Shown here piece after piece: positions 8,130 through 14,790 of a stretch of DNA of 14,843 nt (within the stretch, counting starts at the first letter, position 1; each line of letters opens with the position of its first letter). Source of the DNA: RGIG4576 sp964606575 (GTDB lineage Bacteria > Bacteroidota > Bacteroidia > Bacteroidales > Muribaculaceae); assembly GCA_964606575.1 (NCBI GenBank), contig CAZSHA010000060.1, positions 1-14,843 on the forward strand. Direction: 5' to 3'. A program made the translations under genes and the position numbers. The notes under the pieces are model-generated. The model saw nothing but the letters and a program-made list of their open reading frames with translations. It was not told the DNA's origin and searched no databases.

Positions 8130-9179
8130 ATGGAAAGTATGAAGAACGACATAAGAACTATTGATTCACTAAAAGGAAAAATAACCATATACAAACTTAC
8201 AAACAAACAAGGGGCTATCGTTGAATTATCCAGCTTAGGAGCTGGTATCTTGTCTATTATCGTGCCAGATAAAAAAGGCAAGATGGACGATATTGTATTG
8301 GGTTATGAAAATCCTATAGATTACATTTATGATGGTCCGTGTGCAGGAAAGATTGCAGGAAGATATGCTAATCGTATCGCAAACGGACATTTGGAAATAA
8401 ATGGTAAGCTATATCAATTGAATAAAAATTGTGGACCAAATTCATTGCACGGTGGTCCAGAAGGATTCCAAAATCAAATATGGGAATCAAAAATAGAGCA
8501 AAACAAGGTGATTTTCACATATAGAAGTCATGATGGCGAAGAGTTCTTCCCCGGTAATCTAACTGCTGTCGTAGCATACGAATGGAACGATGACAATACT
8601 TTAAGAATAGACCTAAGGGCAACAACTGATGGCGAAACTGTTGTGAATTTAACAAATCACACATACTTCAACCTTAAGGGAGAAGGAAACGGAAATATCT
8701 TAGACCATAAACTGATTCTTAATTGTGACCATTACCTTGCTACTGATGATACGTTGGTTCCTACTGGTGAGTATACTCCAGTAGAAAATACGCCTATGGA
8801 TTTTATAATTGAGAAAGCTATAGGAAAGGACATTCGTGCTGATTTTAAGGCACTTCACATAGGAAAAGGATATGATCATTGCTGGCTTGTAAACGATTCA
8901 GAAGAGCAATTAAAGAGAGTTGCGGTTCTTAGTGAGGAAAGCAGTGGTCGTGAACTTCATATTTCAAGCACGCAAGTGGGTGTGCAAGTATATACGGGAA
9001 ATTGGCTAAATGGTAGTCCAAAGGGTAAGAATAATCATGTTTATACAGACTATTCTGCTGTAGCTATAGAATGTCAAGGGTTGCCAGATGCACCGAATAA
9101 ACCGCAATTTCCATCCCAATCGCTAAGACCAGGGGATGAATATCACCAAATAATAATATTCTCTTTTAAAAGTAAATAA
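8130..9179 (+). CDS. galM: Aldose 1-epimerase (galactose mutarotase)
   Basis: This enzyme interconverts alpha and beta anomers of aldohexoses such as galactose, feeding the Leloir pathway. With the start at 8130 (349 residues), family motifs are GRYANRI (R78), NSLHGGPEGF (H107), NLTNHTYFNL (H177, the expected general acid), GKGYDHCW (D249) and AIECQGLPDAPN (E314, the expected catalytic base). The frame extends to a TTG at 8121, but ATG at 8130 or 8139 is a more likely start; 8139 has GGAA just before it. There is no signal peptide or lipobox, so it is cytoplasmic, unlike many Bacteroidota relatives that are exported. The next gene begins 2 bases after the stop. The substrate could be a sugar other than galactose. 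Confidence 0.94.
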   Translation: MESMKNDIRTIDSLKGKITIYKLTNKQGAIVELSSLGAGILSIIVPDKKGKMDDIVLGYENPIDYIYDGPCAGKIAGRYANRIANGHLEINGKLYQLNKNCGPNSLHGGPEGFQNQIWESKIEQNKVIFTYRSHDGEEFFPGNLTAVVAYEWNDDNTLRIDLRATTDGETVVNLTNHTYFNLKGEGNGNILDHKLILNCDHYLATDDTLVPTGEYTPVENTPMDFIIEKAIGKDIRADFKALHIGKGYDHCWLVNDSEEQLKRVAVLSEESSGRELHISSTQVGVQVYTGNWLNGSPKGKNNHVYTDYSAVAIECQGLPDAPNKPQFPSQSLRPGDEYHQIIIFSFKSK

Positions 9180-9181
9180 AG

Positions 9182-10090
9182 ATGAAACCTACACTTTTAT
9201 TACTAGCCGCAGGAATGGGTAGCCGTTTTGGAGGCTTAAAACAACTTGAAGGTCTTGGTCCTAATGGAGAAACCATTATGGATTATTCAATTTATGATGC
9301 AATACAGGCTGGTTTTGGGAAAGCCGTATTTGTGATACGTAAAGATTTTGAGGAAGAATTTCGAGAGAAAGTTCTATCGAAATATAAAGATGTGATTGAA
9401 ACACAAGTTGTTTTTCAATCGCTTGATGCTCTGCCAGATGGTATAAAATGCCCAGAGGGTAGGGTTAAACCGTGGGGAACGAATCACGCAATCATGATGG
9501 GAAAAGATGCCATAAAAGAGCCATTCTGTGTTATTAATTGCGATGATTTCTATAATAGAGATGCATTCAAGGTGATTGGCGATTTCTTGAATGGGCTTTC
9601 TCAAAATAGTTTAAACCAATATGCTATGGTTGGTTTCCGTTGCTGCAATACGTTGTCTGAGAATGGAACGGTTTCTCGTGGCGTGTGTGAAAAGGATAAT
9701 CAAGGCTATCTAAAGAGTATAGTAGAACGTACTGAAATACAAGTGGTCAACGGAAATGTGTGCTATAAAGATGGTGAAGATTGGGTTGCTATTGATAAAA
9801 ACAGCCCAGTGTCGATGAATATGTGGGGATTCACACCTGATTATTTCAAATATAGTGAAGACTATTTTAGGGAGTTCCTAAGTGTACCAGAAAATCTGAA
9901 CAATCTAAAAAGTGAATTCTACATACCATCTATGGTAGACCATTTGATAAATACTAATAAAGCTAGTGTTAAAGTTCTGGATACAAATGCTAAATGGTTT
10001 GGTGTGACATACCCAGCCGATAAGCCAAGTGTTGAAGAACAAATCAAGAAATTGATAGATTTAGGAGCTTATCCAGAGAAGTTGTTCTAA
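9182..10090 (+). CDS. Sugar-phosphate nucleotidyltransferase (NDP-sugar pyrophosphorylase family)
   Basis: A 302-residue cytoplasmic protein of the NTP_transferase superfamily, which joins a nucleotide to a sugar phosphate. The N-terminal signature LAAGMGSRFGGLKQ (8-21) binds the nucleotide, with K20 conserved. PWGTNHAI (97-104) fits the nucleotide/sugar contact loop, and C-D-D (120-122) in VINCDDFY supplies the expected metal-binding aspartate. MNMWGFTPDYF and WFGVTYPADKP match related Bacteroidota proteins. There is no C-terminal left-handed beta-helix, so it is not a GlmU/GlgC-type fusion. It starts 2 bases after galM, implying coupled translation and a shared sugar route, perhaps activation of galactose- or N-acetylhexosamine-1-phosphate. 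The actual sugar and nucleotide cannot be read from sequence, so no gene symbol is given. Confidence 0.87.
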   Translation: MKPTLLLLAAGMGSRFGGLKQLEGLGPNGETIMDYSIYDAIQAGFGKAVFVIRKDFEEEFREKVLSKYKDVIETQVVFQSLDALPDGIKCPEGRVKPWGTNHAIMMGKDAIKEPFCVINCDDFYNRDAFKVIGDFLNGLSQNSLNQYAMVGFRCCNTLSENGTVSRGVCEKDNQGYLKSIVERTEIQVVNGNVCYKDGEDWVAIDKNSPVSMNMWGFTPDYFKYSEDYFREFLSVPENLNNLKSEFYIPSMVDHLINTNKASVKVLDTNAKWFGVTYPADKPSVEEQIKKLIDLGAYPEKLF

Positions 10091-10109
10091 ATGAAAAATC
10101 CATAATGTT

Positions 10110-10150
10110 GAAGAAGGTGAAGATACTCAAACTTCATCTTCTTTTGTTTT
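10110..10150 (+). terminator. Intrinsic terminator after the galM-nucleotidyltransferase pair
   Basis: Arms 10110-10122 and 10132-10144 pair over 13 bases with two G-U pairs and a 9-base loop, followed by TGTTTT. It lies 19 bases after the stop at 10090. The T-rich tail also contains the probable -33 element of the recombinase promoter. Confidence 0.75.
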
Positions 10151-10175
10151 GTGCCATGTCGACTTCATAATTTTG
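10143..10175 (+). promoter_or_regulatory. Probable promoter of the tyrosine recombinase gene
   Basis: TTTG at 10143-10146 and TAATTTTG at 10168-10175 are separated by 21 bases, fitting the Bacteroidota layout (TTTG, 19-21 bases, TAnnTTTG). Transcription would start near 10180, giving a leader of about 28 bases. The left arm of the inverted repeat (10148-10157) lies between the two promoter elements. Confidence 0.6.
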
Positions 10176-10217
10176 CTGATATCCAAAAAACAAAAAATAT
10201 TTAAGATATGGCACAAA
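10148..10217. repeat. 10-bp perfect inverted repeat spanning the recombinase -7 box and start codon
   Basis: TTTGTGCCAT at 10148-10157 is the exact reverse complement of ATGGCACAAA at 10208-10217, with 50 bases between. The right arm begins at the A of the recombinase start codon. The -7 box lies between the arms and the -33 element just outside. A perfect 10-bp pair at this distance can occur by chance about once in a window this size, so position rather than the match itself gives it weight. Confidence 0.6.
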
Positions 10218-11143
10218 TAAAATCTTTCAGAGAAATTGCATTGGAGTGGAAAACGGTAAAGAAACAATATGTGAAGTTGTCGACATATTCGGCTTATGCT
10301 CTCATTTTGGAAAATCACTTGCTTCCTGCGTTTGGTGATATAAAAGTGGTTGAGGAATCTAATGTTCAACAATTCGTGACAAAGAAATTTAATGAAGGGC
10401 TAGGGCAGAAAACGATAAAAGATATGTTGACGGTATTAAAGATGATCCTAAAATTTGGAATTAAACGGCAATATACCATGTCTTCCATTAATTGGGACAT
10501 TAAATTGCCATGCGAGAAAAAATCAAATAATTTGGAGATACTATCGATTGATGCTCAAAAGAAAATAATGAAATATATCAAGACTAATTTCACGTTTAAG
10601 AATTTTGGGATTTATCTATGTCTTACAACTGGGATGAGAATAGGAGAGGTGTGTGCATTGCAATGGAAAGATATAGATACTGATTCTGGTACAGTATCGA
10701 TTAATAAGACTATTGAGCGTATTTACAACATAGAAAATCTGGATGATAAGAAAACGGAGATTGTAATAGACACACCGAAGACGATAAATTCGATTAGGGA
10801 AATTCCTATAGCTAATGATGTGATGAAGATGCTAAGGTCTTTCAAGAAACTCGTTAATCCAGATTTTTATGTACTTTCAAACGATGTGGTACCTATAGAG
10901 CCACGAACATATCGGAACTACTACAAACAGTTAATGAGGAGTTTGAAAATTCCATTGCTTAAATTTCACGGACTGAGGCATAGTTTCGCTACCCGATGCA
11001 TTGAAAGCAATTGCGATTATAAGACAGTGAGTGTAATACTAGGTCATTCCAATATAAGCACTACGTTGAATCTGTATGTGCATCCTAACTTTGACCAGAA
11101 AAGGAAATGTATAAATAAGATGTTTAAGTCGTTAGATAAATAG
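10208..11143 (+). CDS. Tyrosine-type site-specific recombinase/integrase
   Basis: A 311-residue phage-integrase-family recombinase, which breaks and rejoins DNA through a covalent tyrosine link. Residues 1-100 form the usual N-terminal AP2-like/SAM-like arm- and core-binding regions (FREIALEWK, SAYALILENHLLPAFGD). The catalytic domain follows from about 113. All active-site residues are visible: R144 (TTGMRIGEV), K191 on the beta hairpin (TPKTINSIREIPI), H254 and R257 (FHGLRHSFATR), H280 (LGHSNISTT) and Y290 (LNLYVHP). It therefore looks intact. The hairpin and LGH sequences recall integrases of temperate phages and conjugative elements, but no excisionase, relaxase, phage or cargo gene is nearby. 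It has its own promoter and lies between a terminator and the fur promoter. It may be a remnant of an element, a DNA invertase, or a lone resident recombinase. Confidence 0.93.
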   Translation: MAQIKSFREIALEWKTVKKQYVKLSTYSAYALILENHLLPAFGDIKVVEESNVQQFVTKKFNEGLGQKTIKDMLTVLKMILKFGIKRQYTMSSINWDIKLPCEKKSNNLEILSIDAQKKIMKYIKTNFTFKNFGIYLCLTTGMRIGEVCALQWKDIDTDSGTVSINKTIERIYNIENLDDKKTEIVIDTPKTINSIREIPIANDVMKMLRSFKKLVNPDFYVLSNDVVPIEPRTYRNYYKQLMRSLKIPLLKFHGLRHSFATRCIESNCDYKTVSVILGHSNISTTLNLYVHPNFDQKRKCINKMFKSLDK

Positions 11144-11176
11144 GCACATGGCATAAGTCTAAAATAAGCATAAAAA

Positions 11177-11208
11177 TTTGAGAAATCGGAGCAAATATCC
11201 TACCTTTG
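11177..11208 (+). promoter_or_regulatory. Promoter of the fur-purA-DUF1015 operon
   Basis: TTTG at 11177-11180, 20 bases, then TACCTTTG at 11201-11208 is a full match to the Bacteroidota TTTG / TAnnTTTG arrangement. Transcription should start near 11213, only about 9 bases before the ATG at 11222 and about 18 before the in-frame ATG at 11231. Confidence 0.7.
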
Positions 11209-11221
11209 TAATGAAACAGTA

Positions 11222-11719
11222 ATGTTAACGATGATAGAGGAAAAATCTAAAATAACGGCACGTAATAAGTTTACTCTGTATCTGGCGAGTAAACATTTAC
11301 GAAAAACACCAGAGCGGTTTGCTATACTTGATAAGATTTTTTCCTTGAATGACCATTTTGACATAGAGTCTTTGCATAGCATGCTTGAAGATGATTCCTA
11401 TCATGTGAGCCGTGCCACAGTGTATAACACGATGGAGCTTTTAACCGATTGTGGACTGGTTCGCAGGCATAGTTTCAACAATCAGCAGGCGAAATACGAG
11501 AAGGTTGGAACTTCATCGGCAAACCATCAACATTTGATATGCTCGGAATGTGGAAAAATTAAAGAAGTGAAAGATCCAGAGTTTGCCGCTTATATGAATG
11601 CTCGTAAATACACGGCATTCACCACAACTTATTTCCAACTTTATGTTTTCGGTATTTGCAATAATTGTGCTAGAAAGAAGAAACGTATTGAGAAAGAGAA
11701 AAAACAACAAAAAATATAA
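11222..11719 (+). CDS. Fur-family metal-dependent transcriptional regulator
   Basis: A 165-residue Fur-superfamily repressor: an N-terminal winged helix (about 13-85, recognition helix around SRATVYNTMELL) and a C-terminal dimerisation domain. The structural Cys4 zinc site is present as C107/C110 and C146/C149. By alignment to E. coli Fur, the regulatory site corresponding to H33, E81, H88, H90 and E101 is kept as H45, E93, H102, H104 and E115. The second site corresponding to H87, D89 and H125 is replaced by N101, Q103 and F138. A lysine-rich tail (151-164) follows the last cysteine pair. Whether it senses iron, zinc, manganese or peroxide cannot be told. ATG 11231 is an alternative start, favoured by the short leader to 11222. 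It is 20 bases upstream of purA, a linkage I recall as common in Bacteroidota. Confidence 0.92.
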   Translation: MLTMIEEKSKITARNKFTLYLASKHLRKTPERFAILDKIFSLNDHFDIESLHSMLEDDSYHVSRATVYNTMELLTDCGLVRRHSFNNQQAKYEKVGTSSANHQHLICSECGKIKEVKDPEFAAYMNARKYTAFTTTYFQLYVFGICNNCARKKKRIEKEKKQQKI

Positions 11720-11739
11720 TATAATATTAATTCGGAATT

Positions 11740-13011
11740 ATGAAAGTTGATGTTCTTTTAGGACTACAATGGGGCGATGAAGGTAAAGGTAAAGTCGTAG
11801 ACGTGTTGACACCTCAATATGATATCGTCGCTCGTTTTCAAGGCGGACCAAACGCTGGGCATACTTTAGAATTTGAAGGAAAAAAATACGTGCTACGATC
11901 AATTCCATCTGGAATTTTCCAACACGGACAGCTTAATATCATAGGAAATGGTGTTGTTCTTGATCCTATATTGTTCAAGGGCGAGGCGATTGATTTAGAA
12001 AAGAGCGGAATTGACATAAAAAAGGTGCTTAAAATTTCAAAGAAGGCACATTTGATATTGCCTACGCACCGTTTATTAGATGCTGCATACGAAACGTTGA
12101 AAGGTTCAGCGAAAATAGGAACGACAGGCAAGGGCATTGGACCTACTTATACCGATAAAGTTAGCCGTGACGGTCTTAGAGTAGGTGAATCGTTGAGTGA
12201 TAACTTCTTAACAAGGTATGAAGCAGCAAAATCAAGGCACATTAAGTTGCTCACAGCGTTGACAGGCGTAACTCCAAATGTTGATGAGTTAGAAAAAGAA
12301 TGGCTAGATGCAATAAACTATATCAAAGAATTTGATTTGATAGATAGCGAGTTCGTTATAAACAAAGGTTTAGCTGAAGGGAAGAAGGTGCTATGTGAGG
12401 GTGCTCAAGGTAGCTTGTTAGACGTGGATTTCGGTTCTTATCCATTTGTAACCTCCTCAAACACCGTATGTGCTGGGGCTTGTGCTGGGTTAGGTGTAGC
12501 TCCTAACAAAATAGGCGAAGTGTTTGGTATATTTAAGGCGTATTGTACACGTGTGGGTAGCGGTCCTTTCCCGACAGAGTTGTTTGATGAAACTGGAGCT
12601 AAGATTCGTGCTATAGGTCATGAGTATGGTGCTGTGACTGGACGTGAACGTCGATGCGGGTGGATTGACCTTGTTGCGTTAAGATATACAATCATGCTAA
12701 ATGGCGTAACTCAATTGATAATGATGAAGAGTGACGTCTTGGATGAGTTTGATGAAGTGCTTGTATGCAATTCTTATAAGATAAATGGGGTAGAAACCTC
12801 GGATTTCCCATATTCGATTGAAGAAAGTATTGAGCCAGTCTATACGACTCTTCCTGGTTGGAAAACAGATATGACTAAATTTAAGTCTGAAGACGAATTC
12901 CCGCAAGCATTTAAGGATTATATTAAGTACATAGAAAATGAATTGCAAGTTCCTATCAGTATCGTTTCTGTAGGTCCGGATCGTGAGCAAACTATAATTC
13001 GTAATAAATAA
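11740..13011 (+). CDS. purA: Adenylosuccinate synthetase
   Basis: This cytoplasmic enzyme joins IMP and aspartate using GTP, the first committed step from IMP to AMP. It is 423 residues, the usual length. Motifs run in order: LQWGDEGKGK (9-18) with the catalytic D13, NAGHT (38-42) with H41, the IMP-contacting KIGTTGKGIGPTY region (125-137), R147 (dimer-partner IMP contact in the family), GAQGSLLDVDFG (221-232), TRVGSGPFPTEL (270-281), the aspartate/IMP loop around VTGRERRCGW (299-308) and the guanine-binding MKSDVLD (329-335). No key residue appears altered. It starts 20 bases after fur and ends 11 bases before the DUF1015 gene, with no terminator in between, so the three are probably co-transcribed. 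Confidence 0.98.
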   Translation: MKVDVLLGLQWGDEGKGKVVDVLTPQYDIVARFQGGPNAGHTLEFEGKKYVLRSIPSGIFQHGQLNIIGNGVVLDPILFKGEAIDLEKSGIDIKKVLKISKKAHLILPTHRLLDAAYETLKGSAKIGTTGKGIGPTYTDKVSRDGLRVGESLSDNFLTRYEAAKSRHIKLLTALTGVTPNVDELEKEWLDAINYIKEFDLIDSEFVINKGLAEGKKVLCEGAQGSLLDVDFGSYPFVTSSNTVCAGACAGLGVAPNKIGEVFGIFKAYCTRVGSGPFPTELFDETGAKIRAIGHEYGAVTGRERRCGWIDLVALRYTIMLNGVTQLIMMKSDVLDEFDEVLVCNSYKINGVETSDFPYSIEESIEPVYTTLPGWKTDMTKFKSEDEFPQAFKDYIKYIENELQVPISIVSVGPDREQTIIRNK

Positions 13012-13022
13012 GTCGATTTGAT

Positions 13023-14267
13023 ATGGCAAAGATAAAACCATTTAAGGGGCTTAGACCGCCACAAGATTTAGTTACGGAGGTCGTGTCAAGACCATATGAT
13101 GTGCTAAATTCTGATGAAGCGAGAAAAGAAGCTGAAGGCAATGAGAAATCATTGTATCATATAATAAAGCCAGAGATAGATTTTGAGCTAGGAACAGATG
13201 AACACGATGCTCGTGTTTATGATAAAGCTGTTAGCAATTTCAAGATGTTCCAAGAAAAAGGATGGCTAGTTCAAGATGATGAAGATCATTATTATATATA
13301 TGCTCAAACTATGGATGGCAGAACACAGTACGGTTTTGTTATTGCGGCAAATGTAGATGATTACATGGAAGGTCGTATTAAAAAACACGAACTAACTAGG
13401 CGCGACAAAGAAGAAGATAGGATGAAACACGTTCGCATAAATAATGCTAATATCGAACCTGTATTTTTTGCTTTTCCTGATAATGCTGAGCTTGAGCGTA
13501 TTCTTAAACAAGAAACAATCAAAGAGCCAGAATATGATTTTACCACAGATGATGGATTTGGGCATCATTTTTGGAAAATAAATGATAAGGCTACGATAGT
13601 TGAAATAACAAGGCTTTTTGCTGAGATTCCATCGTTGTATATTGCAGATGGGCATCATAGAAGTGCTGCAGCGGCTTTAGTGGGACATGAGAAGGCTTTG
13701 GCAAATCCAAATCACACAGGAGATGAAGAATACAATTATTTCCTAGCTGTGGCATTCCCTGCATCACATTTACGTATTATAGATTATAATAGGGTAGTAA
13801 AGGATTTGAATGGATTAACACCAAACGAATTTCTTAATAAACTAAGTGCGAATTTTGATGTTGAGGAAAAGGGTACGGATATTTATACTCCTGAAAAATT
13901 ACATAATTTCTCATTGTACCTATCAGGAAAATGGTATTCATTGACTGCAAAAAATGGAACATATAACGATGATGATCCTATTGGTGTCCTTGATGTTACA
14001 ATATCTTCTGATTTAATCCTTCGTGATATTTTAAATATCCAAGATTTGAGAAGTGACAAGAGGATTGACTTTGTTGGTGGAATAAGAGGACTAGGAGAAT
14101 TGAAAAAACGAGTTGATAGTGGAGAAATGATGATGGCATTGGCTTTATATCCAGTGAGTATGGAACAGCTAATCAATATTGCCGATACAGGAAATATAAT
14201 GCCTCCAAAAACCACATGGTTTGAGCCGAAGCTACGCTCGGGACTTGTTATTCACAAGTTAGATTAA
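13023..14267 (+). CDS. DUF1015 family protein (COG4198), possible SerK-like kinase
   Basis: A 414-residue cytoplasmic protein of the DUF1015 family, function not established. Conserved features seen are FKGLRP (7-12), VVSRPYDVL (20-28), the charged HELTRRDKEEDR..H block (122-136), NIEPVFFAF (143-151) and ADGHHRSAAA (208-217). The D-G-H-H-R motif resembles that of the ParB/Srx superfamily, which includes the ADP-dependent serine kinase SerK of Thermococcus. From memory, DUF1015 genes in Bacteroidota often sit next to the serine biosynthesis genes serA and serC, which would agree with a role in serine or phosphoserine metabolism. Here its neighbour is purA, 11 bases upstream, so this copy lacks that context. 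The family call is firm; the kinase idea is inference only. Confidence 0.88.
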   Translation: MAKIKPFKGLRPPQDLVTEVVSRPYDVLNSDEARKEAEGNEKSLYHIIKPEIDFELGTDEHDARVYDKAVSNFKMFQEKGWLVQDDEDHYYIYAQTMDGRTQYGFVIAANVDDYMEGRIKKHELTRRDKEEDRMKHVRINNANIEPVFFAFPDNAELERILKQETIKEPEYDFTTDDGFGHHFWKINDKATIVEITRLFAEIPSLYIADGHHRSAAAALVGHEKALANPNHTGDEEYNYFLAVAFPASHLRIIDYNRVVKDLNGLTPNEFLNKLSANFDVEEKGTDIYTPEKLHNFSLYLSGKWYSLTAKNGTYNDDDPIGVLDVTISSDLILRDILNIQDLRSDKRIDFVGGIRGLGELKKRVDSGEMMMALALYPVSMEQLINIADTGNIMPPKTTWFEPKLRSGLVIHKLD

Positions 14268-14284
14268 CATTCTGTTTTTTATAT

Positions 14285-14324
14285 AAAAGGGTTGCTGATT
14301 TTCACATATTCAGTAACCTTTTTT
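14285..14324. terminator. Bidirectional terminator between the DUF1015 gene and yraN
   Basis: Arms 14285-14298 and 14310-14323 pair over 14 bases with two G-U pairs and an 11-base loop. The + strand arm ends in six T; on the - strand the stem ends in TTTTATATAAAAAA. It lies directly between convergent stop codons (14267 and 14326), so it should serve both genes. Confidence 0.82.
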
Positions 14325-14325
14325 G

Positions 14326-14703
14326 TTATCTACATCTGGAACCTCTTAATTTCGGTCGTATAGCATCTGGTATATGCTCAATTTTAAAGTCATGATAGTC
14401 GCCTGTAACAAACACGACATCAATTTGTATACCAAGGGGTAACTTATAATATCTTAAATATAAGTTGGCGGCACGTAAAAGATTTAACCGTTTTTTGTCG
14501 TCAATAACCACGTTAGGGGCAAAATCAGAAGTCGTCCGTGTCTTGACTTCAACAAACACTATCCGATTGTTGTATTCAGCAATAATATCAACTTCCAATT
14601 TTTCAAATCGCCAGTTCCGCTCTCTTATAATATAACCTTTTTTTATAAGATATTCAGTTGCAGCTTGTTCGCCTAATTGTCCGATGATATTGTGCCTAGC
14701 CAT
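14326..14703 (-). CDS. yraN: YraN family protein (UPF0102), predicted restriction-endonuclease-like fold
   Basis: A 125-residue cytoplasmic protein of the UPF0102 family, of unresolved cellular role. It keeps the signature of a PD-(D/E)XK-like nuclease fold: E12 in GQLGEQAATEYL, E37 and D39 in KLEVDIIAE, and E52-V-K54 in VFVEVKTRT, consistent with metal binding. Related proteins have been linked by fold to Holliday-junction resolvases, but nuclease activity is not established for this one. Length is typical. The ATG at 14703 begins MARHNIIGQLGE, matching the family's usual start. It is divergent from the tRNA-Glu gene 87 bases away and convergent with the DUF1015 gene. Its own promoter is unclear; the best candidate, CAATTTTG on the - strand at 14730-14737, has one mismatch to TAnnTTTG. 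Confidence 0.92.
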   Translation of the reverse strand: MARHNIIGQLGEQAATEYLIKKGYIIRERNWRFEKLEVDIIAEYNNRIVFVEVKTRTTSDFAPNVVIDDKKRLNLLRAANLYLRYYKLPLGIQIDVVFVTGDYHDFKIEHIPDAIRPKLRGSRCR

Positions 14704-14746
14704 ATAAGTCCTTTTTCAAAAGAGAAACGCAAAATTGGAAAATATA

Positions 14747-14778
14747 TTTTGGCATATAAAAAAAATACATTATCTTTG
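14747..14778 (+). promoter_or_regulatory. Promoter of the tRNA-Glu gene
   Basis: TTTTG at 14747-14751, then 19 bases, then TATCTTTG at 14771-14778 is a full match to the Bacteroidota consensus. The tRNA begins 12 bases after the -7 box, giving a 5' leader of only a few bases. Confidence 0.75.
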
Positions 14779-14790
14779 TGTCGAAATCAT

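Noticed and set aside
10091..11221. Reading the recombinase as the end of an integrative element or prophage
   Set aside because: Only one gene between two ordinary operons, no duplicated att sequence that I could find, and no tRNA next to it; the tRNA-Glu is about 3.6 kb away with normal genes between.
11208..11224. Direct repeat GTAATG x2 (11 bases apart) at the fur promoter as a self-regulatory Fur box
   Set aside because: Fur boxes are inverted repeats of the TGATAAT kind; no such pattern is present and six-base direct repeats are common.
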